Assembly (NCBI GenBank): GCA_002702705.1
Contig: PABH01000002.1
Coordinates: 1 to 59,008 of the forward strand
Length of the DNA: 59,008 nucleotides
Direction: 5' to 3'
Source: Anaerolineaceae bacterium
GTDB taxonomy: Bacteria > Chloroflexota > Anaerolineae > Anaerolineales > Anaerolineaceae
This document shows, one piece after another, positions 50,987-59,008 of the stretch (position 1 is the stretch's first letter; each line of letters opens with the position of its first letter). Under the pieces are notes generated by a model. It ran no database searches. It had not been told where the DNA came from and saw nothing but the letters and a program-made list of their open reading frames with translations. Made by a program: the position numbers and the translations under genes.

Positions 50987-51547
50987 TTATCGGCTTCTTT
51001 CCCTGGATAGTGCAAGTAGTAAGCCCGGGTTGAACATGGTCAAAAACGAACTAACCATTTCTTCGATATCGGGGGTAAACCCCTGTTCTACCCACCAGAC
51101 TATGCTTGACCACAATGCACCGGAATAATAATTGAGGATGAATTCATGGGAAAAATTAACATTTTGGATGCGCTCTTGAATCGACGGAGATTGCAGGATC
51201 AATTTTGATACGGTTTTTACATGAATATCCCGAAAACGGTTGTACACCGTATTGGATTGTTCCTGGGTAATTGCCTGAAAAAGATCGGCACTTTTTAATA
51301 CCATTTCAAATTCAGCCTTGACAATATTGTCTTCACCTTTCGAAAACCACTGGATTAGTGGTCTTGGGCTAGCGTTTTCCACCAATGCTAATAGCTTATC
51401 TGCGAAATCCTCCAGCAGTAAATCTTCTTTGTCGTGGTAATGCAGGTAAAAAGTTGTACGACCAAGATTCGCTCGTTCAGTTATTTCTTCAATGGTAACT
51501 GCGTCGTAACCTTTTTCCTTAACCAGTTCGCGAAATGCCTGCCTCAA
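50987..51547 (-). CDS. TetR-family regulator
   Basis: A 186-residue repressor. The N-terminal helix-turn-helix is EKGYDAVTIEEITERANLGRTTFYLHYHDKEDLL, the TetR signature; the C-terminal ligand domain has WSSIVWWVEQGFTPDIEEMVSSFL. The only canonical start is TTG at 51547, but the frame upstream remains open and reads DRRITRTRSALRQAF, which looks like a natural TetR N-terminus, so the start may be lost or non-standard. It is head to head with the ABC ATPase gene, with only 16 bases between assigned starts, and probably controls it. Confidence 0.88.
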   Translation of the reverse strand: MRQAFRELVKEKGYDAVTIEEITERANLGRTTFYLHYHDKEDLLLEDFADKLLALVENASPRPLIQWFSKGEDNIVKAEFEMVLKSADLFQAITQEQSNTVYNRFRDIHVKTVSKLILQSPSIQERIQNVNFSHEFILNYYSGALWSSIVWWVEQGFTPDIEEMVSSFLTMFNPGLLLALSRERSR

Positions 51548-51563
51548 AGCAGATCGGGTACGT

Positions 51564-52277
51564 GTGATGCGCCGGTCTTCTTTTCGTAATGATCAAACTT
51601 TCCAGCCACTGGTTCATGTAAGGAGTTTAACAAAAGTATATCAAACACCGGCGGGAGGTTTTTCTGCATTGAAGTCAGTTGACCTGGATGTCCGCGAAGG
51701 TGAATTGCTTACTGTGATCGGAAAATCTGGCGCTGGAAAAACTACTTTAATCAATATGATAACTGGCGTCGACCACATTACCAGCGGTGACGTCTGGTTT
51801 AGAGACATTGCCATCCACAACCTAAACGAGGATCAGCTCACTACATGGCGTGGCAGCAGCCTTGGCATGATTTACCAATCCTTTTACCTGATGCCTGGAC
51901 TGAATCTGATTAACAACGTGCTGCTGCCAGTCGATTTTAGTGGGAATTTTCGCCCAGGATCCAGCAAAGAGCGGGCAATGGAACTGTTACGCATGGTTGA
52001 ACTGGAAGATCATGCTTACAAATATCCTTCTGAAATTTCTGGCGGGCAGCAGCAGCGAGTTGCCATCGCTCGAGCATTAGCCAATGATCCACCCTTGATT
52101 GTTGCGGATGAGCCGACCGGGCGTTTGGACTCGGCTACTGCTGAAGTGATCTTCAGTATTTTCGAAAATCTGGTAAAGATTGGTAAGACCATTTTTATGG
52201 TTACCCATGACACGAATTTCGCAGACCGATCTACCCGCACACTGGAAATTGTTGACGGACAAATCCTGAATTCGTAA
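51564..52277 (+). CDS. MacB-type ABC transporter ATPase, first
   Basis: A 237-residue ATPase of the LolD/MacB group. Walker A is GKSGAGKTTL, the signature ISGGQQQRVAIARAL, Walker B PLIVADEPTGRLDS, H-loop VTHDTNFA. It begins with GTG-ATG; the first 16 residues (RRSSFRNDQTF) are unlike the family and overlap the TetR upstream frame. Partner of the next ATPase and an FtsX-type permease, forming an exporter for lipid or peptide, but the permease is broken here. Confidence 0.9.
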   Translation: MMRRSSFRNDQTFQPLVHVRSLTKVYQTPAGGFSALKSVDLDVREGELLTVIGKSGAGKTTLINMITGVDHITSGDVWFRDIAIHNLNEDQLTTWRGSSLGMIYQSFYLMPGLNLINNVLLPVDFSGNFRPGSSKERAMELLRMVELEDHAYKYPSEISGGQQQRVAIARALANDPPLIVADEPTGRLDSATAEVIFSIFENLVKIGKTIFMVTHDTNFADRSTRTLEIVDGQILNS

Positions 52278-52307
52278 CGGTCAGTGAGCCATCGAGTAAA
52301 GAGAATT

Positions 52308-53063
52308 ATGAATACTTTTGACAATAATCATAAGAATAATCAGACAAAAGCAGAACCGAACCTGAAAAGCCTGATCCAGATGAAAGACATTACGAAGGTC
52401 TTTCATACCGGTGGAATAGATTTTGTTGCACTAAATAATATCTCGGTTGATTTTTACGCCGGTGAATTTGTTAGCGTGGTTGGCAAATCAGGTAGTGGAA
52501 AATCTACATTAGCCAATATGCTCACAGGAATTGATCATCCCACCCAGGGATCAGTCAAGATCGCCGGTATGCCGATCCACAACCTGAAGGAAAGCCCTAT
52601 GTCGATCTGGCGAGGGAAGAACCTGGGAATTGTATTCCAGTTCTTTCAACTTCTGTCCACCTTGACTTTACTGGAAAATGTAATGCTCCCTATGGATTTT
52701 TGCAACACTTACCCGCAGACCGACCGGGAGCCACGTGCGCGTGATTTGTTGGGTATGGTCAGTCTGGCAGAATTCGCCGATATGCTCCCGGCAGCAGTTT
52801 CCGGAGGACAGCAGCAGTCTGCTGCTATTGCCCGAGCGCTGGCCAACGATCCCCCCATCCTGATTGCTGACGAGCCAACCGGAAACATGGATTCAAAAAC
52901 GGCTGAAGCTGTATTTGAGTTATTTTCCAATCTGGTGGTAAAAGGCAAGACGGTGGTAATGGTGACCCACGATCCGAGCTTGGCAGCCAGGACGGATCGG
53001 GTGGTCCATATTCACGATGGTCGTCTTGTACAAGAAGAATTTGGCGGCAGCGCACAAGGATAA
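52308..53063 (+). CDS. MacB-type ABC transporter ATPase, second, altered signature
   Basis: A 251-residue ATPase. Walker A GKSGSGKSTLANML, Walker B PILIADEPTGNMDS and the H-loop VTHDPSLA are intact. The signature reads VSGGQQQSAAIARAL; the Arg after GQQQ, nearly invariant in relatives, is Ser. An extension of about 25 Asn/Lys-rich residues precedes the family start. ATG at 52308 follows AGAG. It lies 30 bases after the first ATPase gene; its permease partner is disrupted, so the system is probably no longer active. Confidence 0.88.
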   Translation: MNTFDNNHKNNQTKAEPNLKSLIQMKDITKVFHTGGIDFVALNNISVDFYAGEFVSVVGKSGSGKSTLANMLTGIDHPTQGSVKIAGMPIHNLKESPMSIWRGKNLGIVFQFFQLLSTLTLLENVMLPMDFCNTYPQTDREPRARDLLGMVSLAEFADMLPAAVSGGQQQSAAIARALANDPPILIADEPTGNMDSKTAEAVFELFSNLVVKGKTVVMVTHDPSLAARTDRVVHIHDGRLVQEEFGGSAQG

Positions 53064-53093
53064 AAAAATAATGAGGATATACAGGTGTTTCAA

Positions 53094-54282
53094 ATGAATC
53101 ACCACGTTGGCAAAAAGTATTTTCCGACCTCTGGAAAAATAAAACCAGATCTCTGCTGGTCATTGCGTCCATCGCAGTCGGTTTGTTTGCAATTGGAATT
53201 ATTGCCAAGACGTACTTATCCATCGACCGTGATATGCAGGTGGGTTACCAGGCAATTAATCCGGCTAATATTGAAGTTCAAACCAACCTGCTCAACCAGG
53301 ATAACGTGGATAGAGTGGCACATTTGGCAGGCGTTGAACACGTTGAAGCGGCTCGTCAGGTGCATTTTCAGGTGAAGGGTCCAGGCATCGAATTATGGGA
53401 TTCCATCAATGTCACCAGTAAAGATTTTAAAAGTAACCAGATCAACCGGGTTGAAGTTTTGGAAGGTACCTGGCCTCCCCAGGACCACCAGATCGTACTA
53501 GCCGACCATAAACTGGAGGATATTCAGGCTGGTCTTGGTGATTGGATTGTCTTGCGAGATCCTATGGGCGACACTTTTTCTTTGCAAGTTGTAGGAATTG
53601 TCAAAGACCAATCGCTCGGGTCTAACTCTTTGAATGGTGGTTTTTTCAATACACCGATCTCCAGCTATGTTACCGAGAACACCATGGAATGGCTGCAAAT
53701 AGACTTGCCGGAATTATATAACGTGCTGTTCATTGTTATCAGCGATGATCCAACCCTGGCATCCAATCGGACCGCGGTGGCGGATGTTGTTCGGAAGGAT
53801 CTGGAAAATAACGGAATTACGGTCACCAACCTTTCCTCTCGCAGCCCGTTGCACCATCCAAACAAAGAAATAGTGGATACCATAAGCGGAGTTCTAATCT
53901 TGCTTGGCTTTCTGATCGTGTTCCTAAGTGCATTTCTGATCACGAACACGCTGCAATCGTTGCTCAATCAGCAAATTCAGCAGATCGGTATCATGAAAAC
54001 CGTTGGGGCAAAAAGTAAGCAGGTTACACAAATTTATATGGCTTTGATTTTCATTTTTGGAATTGCTGCCTTTGCCATAGCTTATCCTCTGTCGAATATT
54101 GCAGCCAATCAGTTGGATCAGTTCTTAGCCTCCACGATTAATTCGACATACAGTGGTGCCCATTTCGAACCAGCAGTCTTGATCATCGAGTTGGTACTTG
54201 CCTTGCTTGTTCCCCAAGTCGCAGCGTATTTTCCCATTAAACAGGGTGTGAGGATTTCTGTACAGGAAGCATTAAGCGGCAT
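53094..54282 (+). pseudogene. FtsX/MacB-type permease, frameshifted at codon 2 and truncated
   Basis: The coding frame reads RWQKVFSDLWKNKTRSLLVIASIAVGLFAIG and on through an outer domain to two or three helices (SGVLILLGFLIVFLSAFLITNTL, then IFGIAAFAIAYPLSN). No start codon exists in this frame; the ATG at 53094 is in another frame, and adding one base after ATGAA would join it as M-N-S-P-R-W-Q-K. At the other end, coding stops making sense after SVQEALSG at 54282, where an IS630-type fragment begins. About half of a typical MacB permease is missing. Two lesions, one at each end. Confidence 0.85.
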
Positions 54283-54622
54283 TCATTGTCCAACATCCTG
54301 TCTGATAGCCACTTGCTTCTGGTCCATCACTAATAAGTTGATAGAGTGCTTGTTTTTGAGTTTTCGTCAATCGCCCAGGTCTTCCTTTTGGTCTTGGATA
54401 TTCAAGACTATCCCAACCTTTATATAAAAATGCTTTTAGCCATGCCGCTATTGTTTGTCGGCTTAATTGCCATGTTTCCGTTATTTCTTTGATTTTTTTG
54501 CGTTCCGCGATCATCAGCAATACCGATATTCTTCGTACTCTGCGTATATCCCCAGCAGCATTTGTCTTGTTTAATTCTTGTCGTAATTGCTTGACTGTTT
54601 CCTGATAAAAACGATATTCTCA
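54283..54622 (-). pseudogene. IS630-like transposase N-terminal fragment
   Basis: About 110 codons of an IS630-family transposase: RRVRRISVLLMIAERK, ITETWQLSRQTIAAWLKAF (helix-turn-helix), then YPRPKGRPGRLTKTQKQAL. It ends at GYQTGCW, before the catalytic DDE domain. No start codon is seen. It is fused to the 3' side of the truncated permease, which dates the damage to an insertion followed by deletion. Confidence 0.85.
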
Positions 54623-54932
54623 TTTTGGGGTCGGCTCCTATCCTTTTTGGTTTGACAACTTTAGGATAAGCCTTCCCCTCTTTTTTGTAAATTCCTTTTT
54701 CTTAATGTCTATAAAATAAACACTCCCCTCTGTTGTTGATGCGGTGAATATTCCAATCAGTAAGACGAAATTTCTCCATTAGAAACTGTTCGAAAGTTTT
54801 GAGGACGTACAGCATGACCACATAGGGTACTGCTAATGGGATAGAGCAGGTCTTGTCTCATTTGTTCCATGAGCAAGACAATTACATAGGAAATCTCGTG
54901 TCGCACACAACTGCTGTTAATAGGTTTGCTAA
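54623..54932. other. Region without a recognisable gene
   Basis: About 310 bases between the IS630 fragment and the end of the beta-propeller gene. A 61-codon minus-strand frame at 54757-54942 shows no family match. It may contain the outer end of the IS element. No structure stood out. Confidence 0.5.
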
Positions 54933-56423
54933 TCAACGCCAAACCAGCACCGGGGGAGACAAGAGTCGCAAATTGTTTACCAATGGAATTGGCTGGTAGT
55001 CTGGAGCAACTGCCATGTAGAGATTATCGTTGCTAGAGAAAAAGAGCCTATCATGGAAACCGTCCTGTTGGTTGCCGGTTGTTATTGCGAATGGATAGAA
55101 TGCAGGTGTTTTACTCAGGACAACAGGAGCGTTTATATTGTTGCCGCTCAGATGGAAGCTACCTCCTTCGTTCCAAACCCACCGTTCACCTCCTGCAAAG
55201 AAAACAGGGAAATCTCCTTTTCCATAATAATCACCAGCTTGGCAGATATTGAACGAGTGGATTTCGGGCCCCTGGTTGCCAGCAACTGAATAAAGGATAT
55301 GGCAAGTATCAAATTGGAGGCTGCGTCCGTTGGGTTCGGGGATGTACTTATCCATGGCGAGGTGTTCTCCGTAAATATACAGTCCCGGTTGGTCAGAGAA
55401 GTCGCTGCTGGTGATAACTGCTAACATTCCTGTAGGGCCAGTGGTGACATCGTCAAAGCATTCTGTGTGGATAGGTGCTACCATTTTTGATTCGATATCG
55501 ACCATGCGTAGATTTTTGTATGGGCAACCGCTGATTGTGGCGACATAAAAGCTTTCTGATTCGCCATAGCCCCAGCCAATAAAGGATTCTCCCCAGCTTT
55601 GTTCATCAGTTTTGTAGAGTTCCGTAACGCTCTTCTCATTTGGACGAAGCGCCCAGACTGCATCCATGTTAAAGCCTGCTCCGGTGCCAAAACAGGTGGC
55701 GCTAAAGTAAATCAGATTTTTTCCGCCGGGCGCCCAGTGGAGGTCATAGGTTTGCGTGGTTTCTTCGCTCAGCCGGGTGATGCTTTCATCTGACAATGAG
55801 TAGAGATAGACATCGGCGCTGCTACCTTGAAGGGAGCCGATAAAGGCGAGTTGAGTGCCATCAGGTGACCATGCGATGCTGTTGCCGATGGTGATAGCCC
55901 GCGCTGCTTCGTATTTGGGGTCGCACATTTCATGCTCTGGTTGAGGTTCGTTTTCGGATACGGTTAGCGGGATGGTGTGTTCGAGCTTGCCTTCGGGCAG
56001 TGAGATGATCTTCAGGATTAGGCCTTGCAGGGTTGCGCGGTCATTGGCGGTGATGTATGCCACATATGAATTGTTTTGCGAGATGGCGGCATTCAGCTCG
56101 GCCGGTGCAAAAATGACTTCTTCTGTCAATTGAGTCAAGTGGGAGCCATCTTCGTTCATTGCCCAGAGTCCGCTTTCGGTGGAGAGCAGCAGCCAAGGGC
56201 CAATTGTGGAGAGTCCATTTTGGGGCTGTCCTGTAGTATCTTGAACAGAGGCAGGCTCAGGTTCGATAGGAGACGCGGGCTCCATTTGAGCTGATGGGGC
56301 GGATTGGGCGGTCGGCTGGATGTCATCTACAAGAGCGCAGGCGGTCATCCAGAAAAGTAGACTCAGCAATAGGAAGACAAGTGTGATGGGGTTGATGGGG
56401 GTGGAGCGGTTGTTTTTTTTCAT
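54933..56423 (-). CDS. Lipoprotein with TolB/WD40-like beta-propeller
   Basis: A 496-residue exported protein. The signal peptide ends in a lipobox TACA near residue 27. A Pro/Ala/Glu-rich linker leads to a propeller with repeated motifs of the TolB/PD40 kind: GLWAMNEDGSHLTQLTEE, IAWSPDGTQLAFIGSL and YDLHWAPGGKNLIYF, about five or six blades. Such domains bind partners or carbohydrates outside the cell. It begins 15 bases after the stop of the large upstream gene, so the pair is an operon. No catalytic motif. Confidence 0.85.
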   Translation of the reverse strand: MKKNNRSTPINPITLVFLLLSLLFWMTACALVDDIQPTAQSAPSAQMEPASPIEPEPASVQDTTGQPQNGLSTIGPWLLLSTESGLWAMNEDGSHLTQLTEEVIFAPAELNAAISQNNSYVAYITANDRATLQGLILKIISLPEGKLEHTIPLTVSENEPQPEHEMCDPKYEAARAITIGNSIAWSPDGTQLAFIGSLQGSSADVYLYSLSDESITRLSEETTQTYDLHWAPGGKNLIYFSATCFGTGAGFNMDAVWALRPNEKSVTELYKTDEQSWGESFIGWGYGESESFYVATISGCPYKNLRMVDIESKMVAPIHTECFDDVTTGPTGMLAVITSSDFSDQPGLYIYGEHLAMDKYIPEPNGRSLQFDTCHILYSVAGNQGPEIHSFNICQAGDYYGKGDFPVFFAGGERWVWNEGGSFHLSGNNINAPVVLSKTPAFYPFAITTGNQQDGFHDRLFFSSNDNLYMAVAPDYQPIPLVNNLRLLSPPVLVWR

Positions 56424-56438
56424 TGAATGCCTCCTGTA

Positions 56439-59006
56439 TTATTTGCAGCGATCGATTGTACCGGCAGGGTCCCAATAGGTGTAGTTACCCGCTACGGTGA
56501 ATGAGTTTTGAGTGATGAGCTGCCCGTCGACGTAGATTTCCATTGTCCACTCGCCAGAACGTAGCCCTGCTGGTTCGCGCATGTTGATCTCGAAAACTCC
56601 ACTTTCAGGTCCGTCCCATTGACATTGGTAACGCACCCATTCCTGCCCGCCATTTTTCCAGATGCGGACGTACTCTGTGCCGGGCGCGATCCAGTCGTAG
56701 TTATATTGCAGATAAAGTTGGGTGGTGCCTTCGGGAAAGATGGTTTGTTGGCTGGCTGAGTTTTCGCTACAGGGTACCATGCAGGTCATAAAGTTGTAGA
56801 TGGTTGGCTCGGGGGATGTTTCCTGCATGAGTGCCTGTGTTGGGGTGACGGGGATGACCGGAGCCTGGGTGGGAGCCTGCGTGTCTGGCAGGGATGGCGG
56901 CGCGGCCTCCGGGGTGGGGAGGGCCGCATCCGATTGGGATGGCGCGGCCTCTGACGGCTGGGATTCGGGGGCGGCCTGCGAGGGGAGGTCACTGGTTTGC
57001 GAGGGAACCACCGAGTTGAGAAGATCCCGCATCCAATTCCGGCTGATGAACCCGGCGACCAGACAAAAGGCCAGGAGAATGACGACGGCAGCCGCGATGA
57101 TGGCGATATTTTTGTTGACCGGTTTTTTGGGGGTCTGATGCGGCGCGTCCGTCATCGGGCCTGCGGGGATTCTCTGTCCCTGGGGTGATCCGGCTTTCTT
57201 GCTGCGGAAGAAAATATAGGCTAACACGATGATGATGCCCAAAAAGGCGATTCCACAGCCACACAGAACCAGCCACAAAAGGTGCCCATCCATCCCCGGC
57301 AGGTTGAGCCCTCCCGGAGGATTTTGGAATCCGGCCTGATTCCCCTCAATCATCTTGATCTGCGGCGAGACGGCGGCCTCGAAAACCCCATCCCCGTCCT
57401 GATCCACCGAAAGGGTCCAGGATTCAGGGGCGGTTTGGGCGGGGTCGAGAACGAGTTCGGCCCGGGTGTCGGTGGTCACATCCTGGGATGGGAAGGCGGT
57501 GTGCTGGTTCGAGCCGGATTCAGGGTAATTGATGCTGAACAGCGAGAGCGTGTAACTGCCGGTATCGTTCCCCTGGATCGATAGAGTCAGCGGCCCGGCA
57601 TCCCCGTAGATGTTGATACCCTTCGAGCCGTCATCGAACGACCAGACCTCGCTGCCGGGGATTTCGGAGATCAGCCCGTCGGCAAACACCCCCGTCGTTC
57701 GGCCCTGCGCATCGGTAAATTGGAGGTAAACCGGGCTATGCACCTGACCGGAGAAAATGCGATCACGCGGTTCCGGAGAGGCGTTCGGGTCGAAATCCCG
57801 CCGCTGCTGTGAGAGTTCGACGGGGTCTAGCCAGTCGGCCAGAAAATTAGGTGTGACCACCGTCATCCCTTTTTCGAATTCTCGCCAGGTGTTTGAGCCG
57901 GCATAATTATAGGCCGCGCTGACCGTATAGGCGCAATTCAGGGAGAACATGCCATATTGGTGAGAACCCTCGTCGGTTCTTTTCGCAAAATCCAGCATGC
58001 TTTCCATGGCGTCTTTGCGCTGCTGGCAGGAGAGGCGGGTGCGCGGGTATCCGTACATCACCTCTTGCCCAGAGGTATTCAGCGCAGTCGAAGCGTGGTC
58101 ATACTTGAAGTTTTTCAAGCTGCTGATGCCAGCCCCACCGTAACTCAGATCGCTTTCGATTACGGCATCAGGGACGATGTCGCCGGGCTGCACCTGTTGG
58201 CCCTGCTTGAGCAAAATCCATTCGTACCCCGGTCTATCCCCTGTTTCCCAACTGGCCTGGGGGTTGGGTCGCCAGACCTCTAATCCTTGGGCGTGGCGGA
58301 CCTGATAGGCGCGGTCGGCGGTCAGATCCCCGGCGTAGAGTCCAACGTGGCCGAAGTTGAGTTGTCTGCCTTCGGAAGATGCATACCCTGCATAAAAACT
58401 AAACCAGGACGGTTTGGCATAGCGAAAGAGCATATCTCCCGCGGCCGGGCCGGTATCGGGGCAGCCGCACAGGTCTTTGAGGCCGCGCTGTTCGGCGCAC
58501 AAGTCTTCGTTATCGAGGATGCCGTCACCATCGCGGTCATTGGAGACGGGGGTGGCGGATGGATCTTTAGGTTGAGAATCAAGCAGGGTTGAATTTTTTC
58601 CGCCGCCCTCCAGATCGTAGGCCAAGGCGGTTTCGTAGAGGGTTTCAGCCCATTGGAAAGGGTCAATGCGGGGATGGCGGCTTATCGGGCAGGATTCGTG
58701 GTAGCGCCACACATCCCAATAGTCGCCGGTTGAGGTCGTCGCCAGGTATCTCTCTTTGAATTGAGATGTGTCCAAAACCATGAATATCCATTCACTCTGC
58801 TGCCAGACCAGATAGGAGAAATACCCCCCAGCCCTTGGTATATACTTCCAGGCTGCCTCGTCAAAATTATCATCACGAAGGTTGGGACGGCGCAAAAAGT
58901 TTAGCTGGTAGCCGTGGAAGGGCTGAGTGTCAATAGCCGGGTTATTTTTACCACCCATAGTCGGGTAATGTTTACCAGTCATGATCGGGTAGATGTTTAC
59001 CACCAA
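56439..59006 (-). CDS. Large membrane protein with NlpC/P60-like region, 5' end outside window
   Basis: At least 855 residues, start beyond the window edge. DRDGDGILDNEDLC near residue 160 is a thrombospondin type 3-like calcium loop. Residues about 180-390 include FGHVGLYAGD and MFSLNCAYTVSAAYNYAG, the His and Cys of a permuted papain-fold (NlpC/P60 or YiiX-like) enzyme. Two membrane helices follow (LLWLVLCGCGIAFLGIIIVL near 580 and IAIIAAAVVILLAFCLVAG near 640), then a Ser/Pro/Gln-rich linker and a C-terminal beta domain (YLQYNYDWIAPGTEYVRIW). A cell-wall or lipid-acting amidase is possible; the name is uncertain. Confidence 0.7.
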   Translation of the reverse strand: MVVNIYPIMTGKHYPTMGGKNNPAIDTQPFHGYQLNFLRRPNLRDDNFDEAAWKYIPRAGGYFSYLVWQQSEWIFMVLDTSQFKERYLATTSTGDYWDVWRYHESCPISRHPRIDPFQWAETLYETALAYDLEGGGKNSTLLDSQPKDPSATPVSNDRDGDGILDNEDLCAEQRGLKDLCGCPDTGPAAGDMLFRYAKPSWFSFYAGYASSEGRQLNFGHVGLYAGDLTADRAYQVRHAQGLEVWRPNPQASWETGDRPGYEWILLKQGQQVQPGDIVPDAVIESDLSYGGAGISSLKNFKYDHASTALNTSGQEVMYGYPRTRLSCQQRKDAMESMLDFAKRTDEGSHQYGMFSLNCAYTVSAAYNYAGSNTWREFEKGMTVVTPNFLADWLDPVELSQQRRDFDPNASPEPRDRIFSGQVHSPVYLQFTDAQGRTTGVFADGLISEIPGSEVWSFDDGSKGINIYGDAGPLTLSIQGNDTGSYTLSLFSINYPESGSNQHTAFPSQDVTTDTRAELVLDPAQTAPESWTLSVDQDGDGVFEAAVSPQIKMIEGNQAGFQNPPGGLNLPGMDGHLLWLVLCGCGIAFLGIIIVLAYIFFRSKKAGSPQGQRIPAGPMTDAPHQTPKKPVNKNIAIIAAAVVILLAFCLVAGFISRNWMRDLLNSVVPSQTSDLPSQAAPESQPSEAAPSQSDAALPTPEAAPPSLPDTQAPTQAPVIPVTPTQALMQETSPEPTIYNFMTCMVPCSENSASQQTIFPEGTTQLYLQYNYDWIAPGTEYVRIWKNGGQEWVRYQCQWDGPESGVFEINMREPAGLRSGEWTMEIYVDGQLITQNSFTVAGNYTYWDPAGTIDRCK
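58929..59001 (-). repeat. Three tandem 24-25 bp repeats
   Basis: Units of about 24 bases (58929-58952, 58953-58976, 58977-59001), each with the core GGTAAAnAT then ACCCG on the minus strand. They code for degenerate copies of GKHYPTMG in the gene's N-terminal part; the outermost has one extra base. The array continues to or past the window edge. Confidence 0.55.
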
Positions 59007-59008
59007 AA

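Overview
The window looks like accessory chromosome of a Gram-positive-like or monoderm environmental anaerobe, most probably a Chloroflexota (Anaerolineae-type) bacterium. This is inferred from Thr/Pro-rich secreted proteins and lipoproteins, a tungsten-type aldehyde:ferredoxin oxidoreductase, several DegV proteins and MGDG-synthase-like glycosyltransferases; there is no rRNA or marker gene, so the assignment is tentative. I found no tRNA, rRNA or CRISPR array. Layout: (1) 0.3-5.5 kb, minus strand: a quinone/catechol-stress module (HxlR-family repressor with an N-terminal Cys, YHS protein, DsbA-like protein, DoxX, luciferase-like DUF5519 protein, VOC ring-cleaving dioxygenase, MhqD-like esterase, DODA-type dioxygenase). 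(2) 5.5-8.4 kb, plus: a decayed copy of an unusual HTH regulator, then aldehyde:ferredoxin oxidoreductase and a MoaD/ThiS-like protein. (3) 8.5-24.3 kb, minus: a sulfated-carbohydrate locus under a LacI regulator: sugar ABC importer, MFS transporter, alpha/beta hydrolases, two cytosolic Cys-type sulfatases and their anSME maturase. The sulfatase-anSME-sulfatase block is duplicated in tandem and the downstream copy is decayed by deletions and frameshifts. (4) 24.3-30.1 kb, plus: a cupin, then an intact HTH regulator followed by an efflux system (two ABC ATPases, ABC-2 permease, HlyD-like lipoprotein).

(5) 30.2-45.9 kb, plus: thioesterase, membrane protein, two copies of an MBL-fold-hydrolase/DegV pair, a UbiA-type prenyltransferase (frameshifted), a second intact HTH regulator with DegV, a phasin-like protein, a radical SAM enzyme, a cis-prenyltransferase, a patatin phospholipase and three glycosyltransferases. 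Read together these suggest synthesis or remodelling of an isoprenoid or glyco-lipid of the envelope, supplied with fatty acid by DegV-type binding proteins. Insertion sequences sit at 33.8-35.0 kb and 45.9-47.1 kb. (6) 47.6-50.9 kb: a lipoprotein and a secreted protein divergent from an OmpR-type two-component system. (7) 51-54.6 kb: a TetR regulator divergent from two MacB-type ATPases and a broken FtsX-type permease cut by an IS630-like fragment. (8) 54.9-59 kb, minus: a beta-propeller lipoprotein and a large membrane-anchored protein with an NlpC/P60-like region.

The most notable signal is regulatory. Four copies of one HTH regulator family (two intact, two decayed) each sit just behind a 5-nt direct repeat with 9-bp period, TTT(C/G)G-N4-TTT(C/G)G. 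The two intact ones carry a second copy in front of the next gene. Regulators starting MKLTHRQ use the TTTGG version and those starting MKKK use the TTTCG version, so operator and protein appear to have co-diverged. A second theme is erosion: about a dozen genes carry nonsense codons, frameshifts, deletions, IS truncations or a probable start-codon loss.
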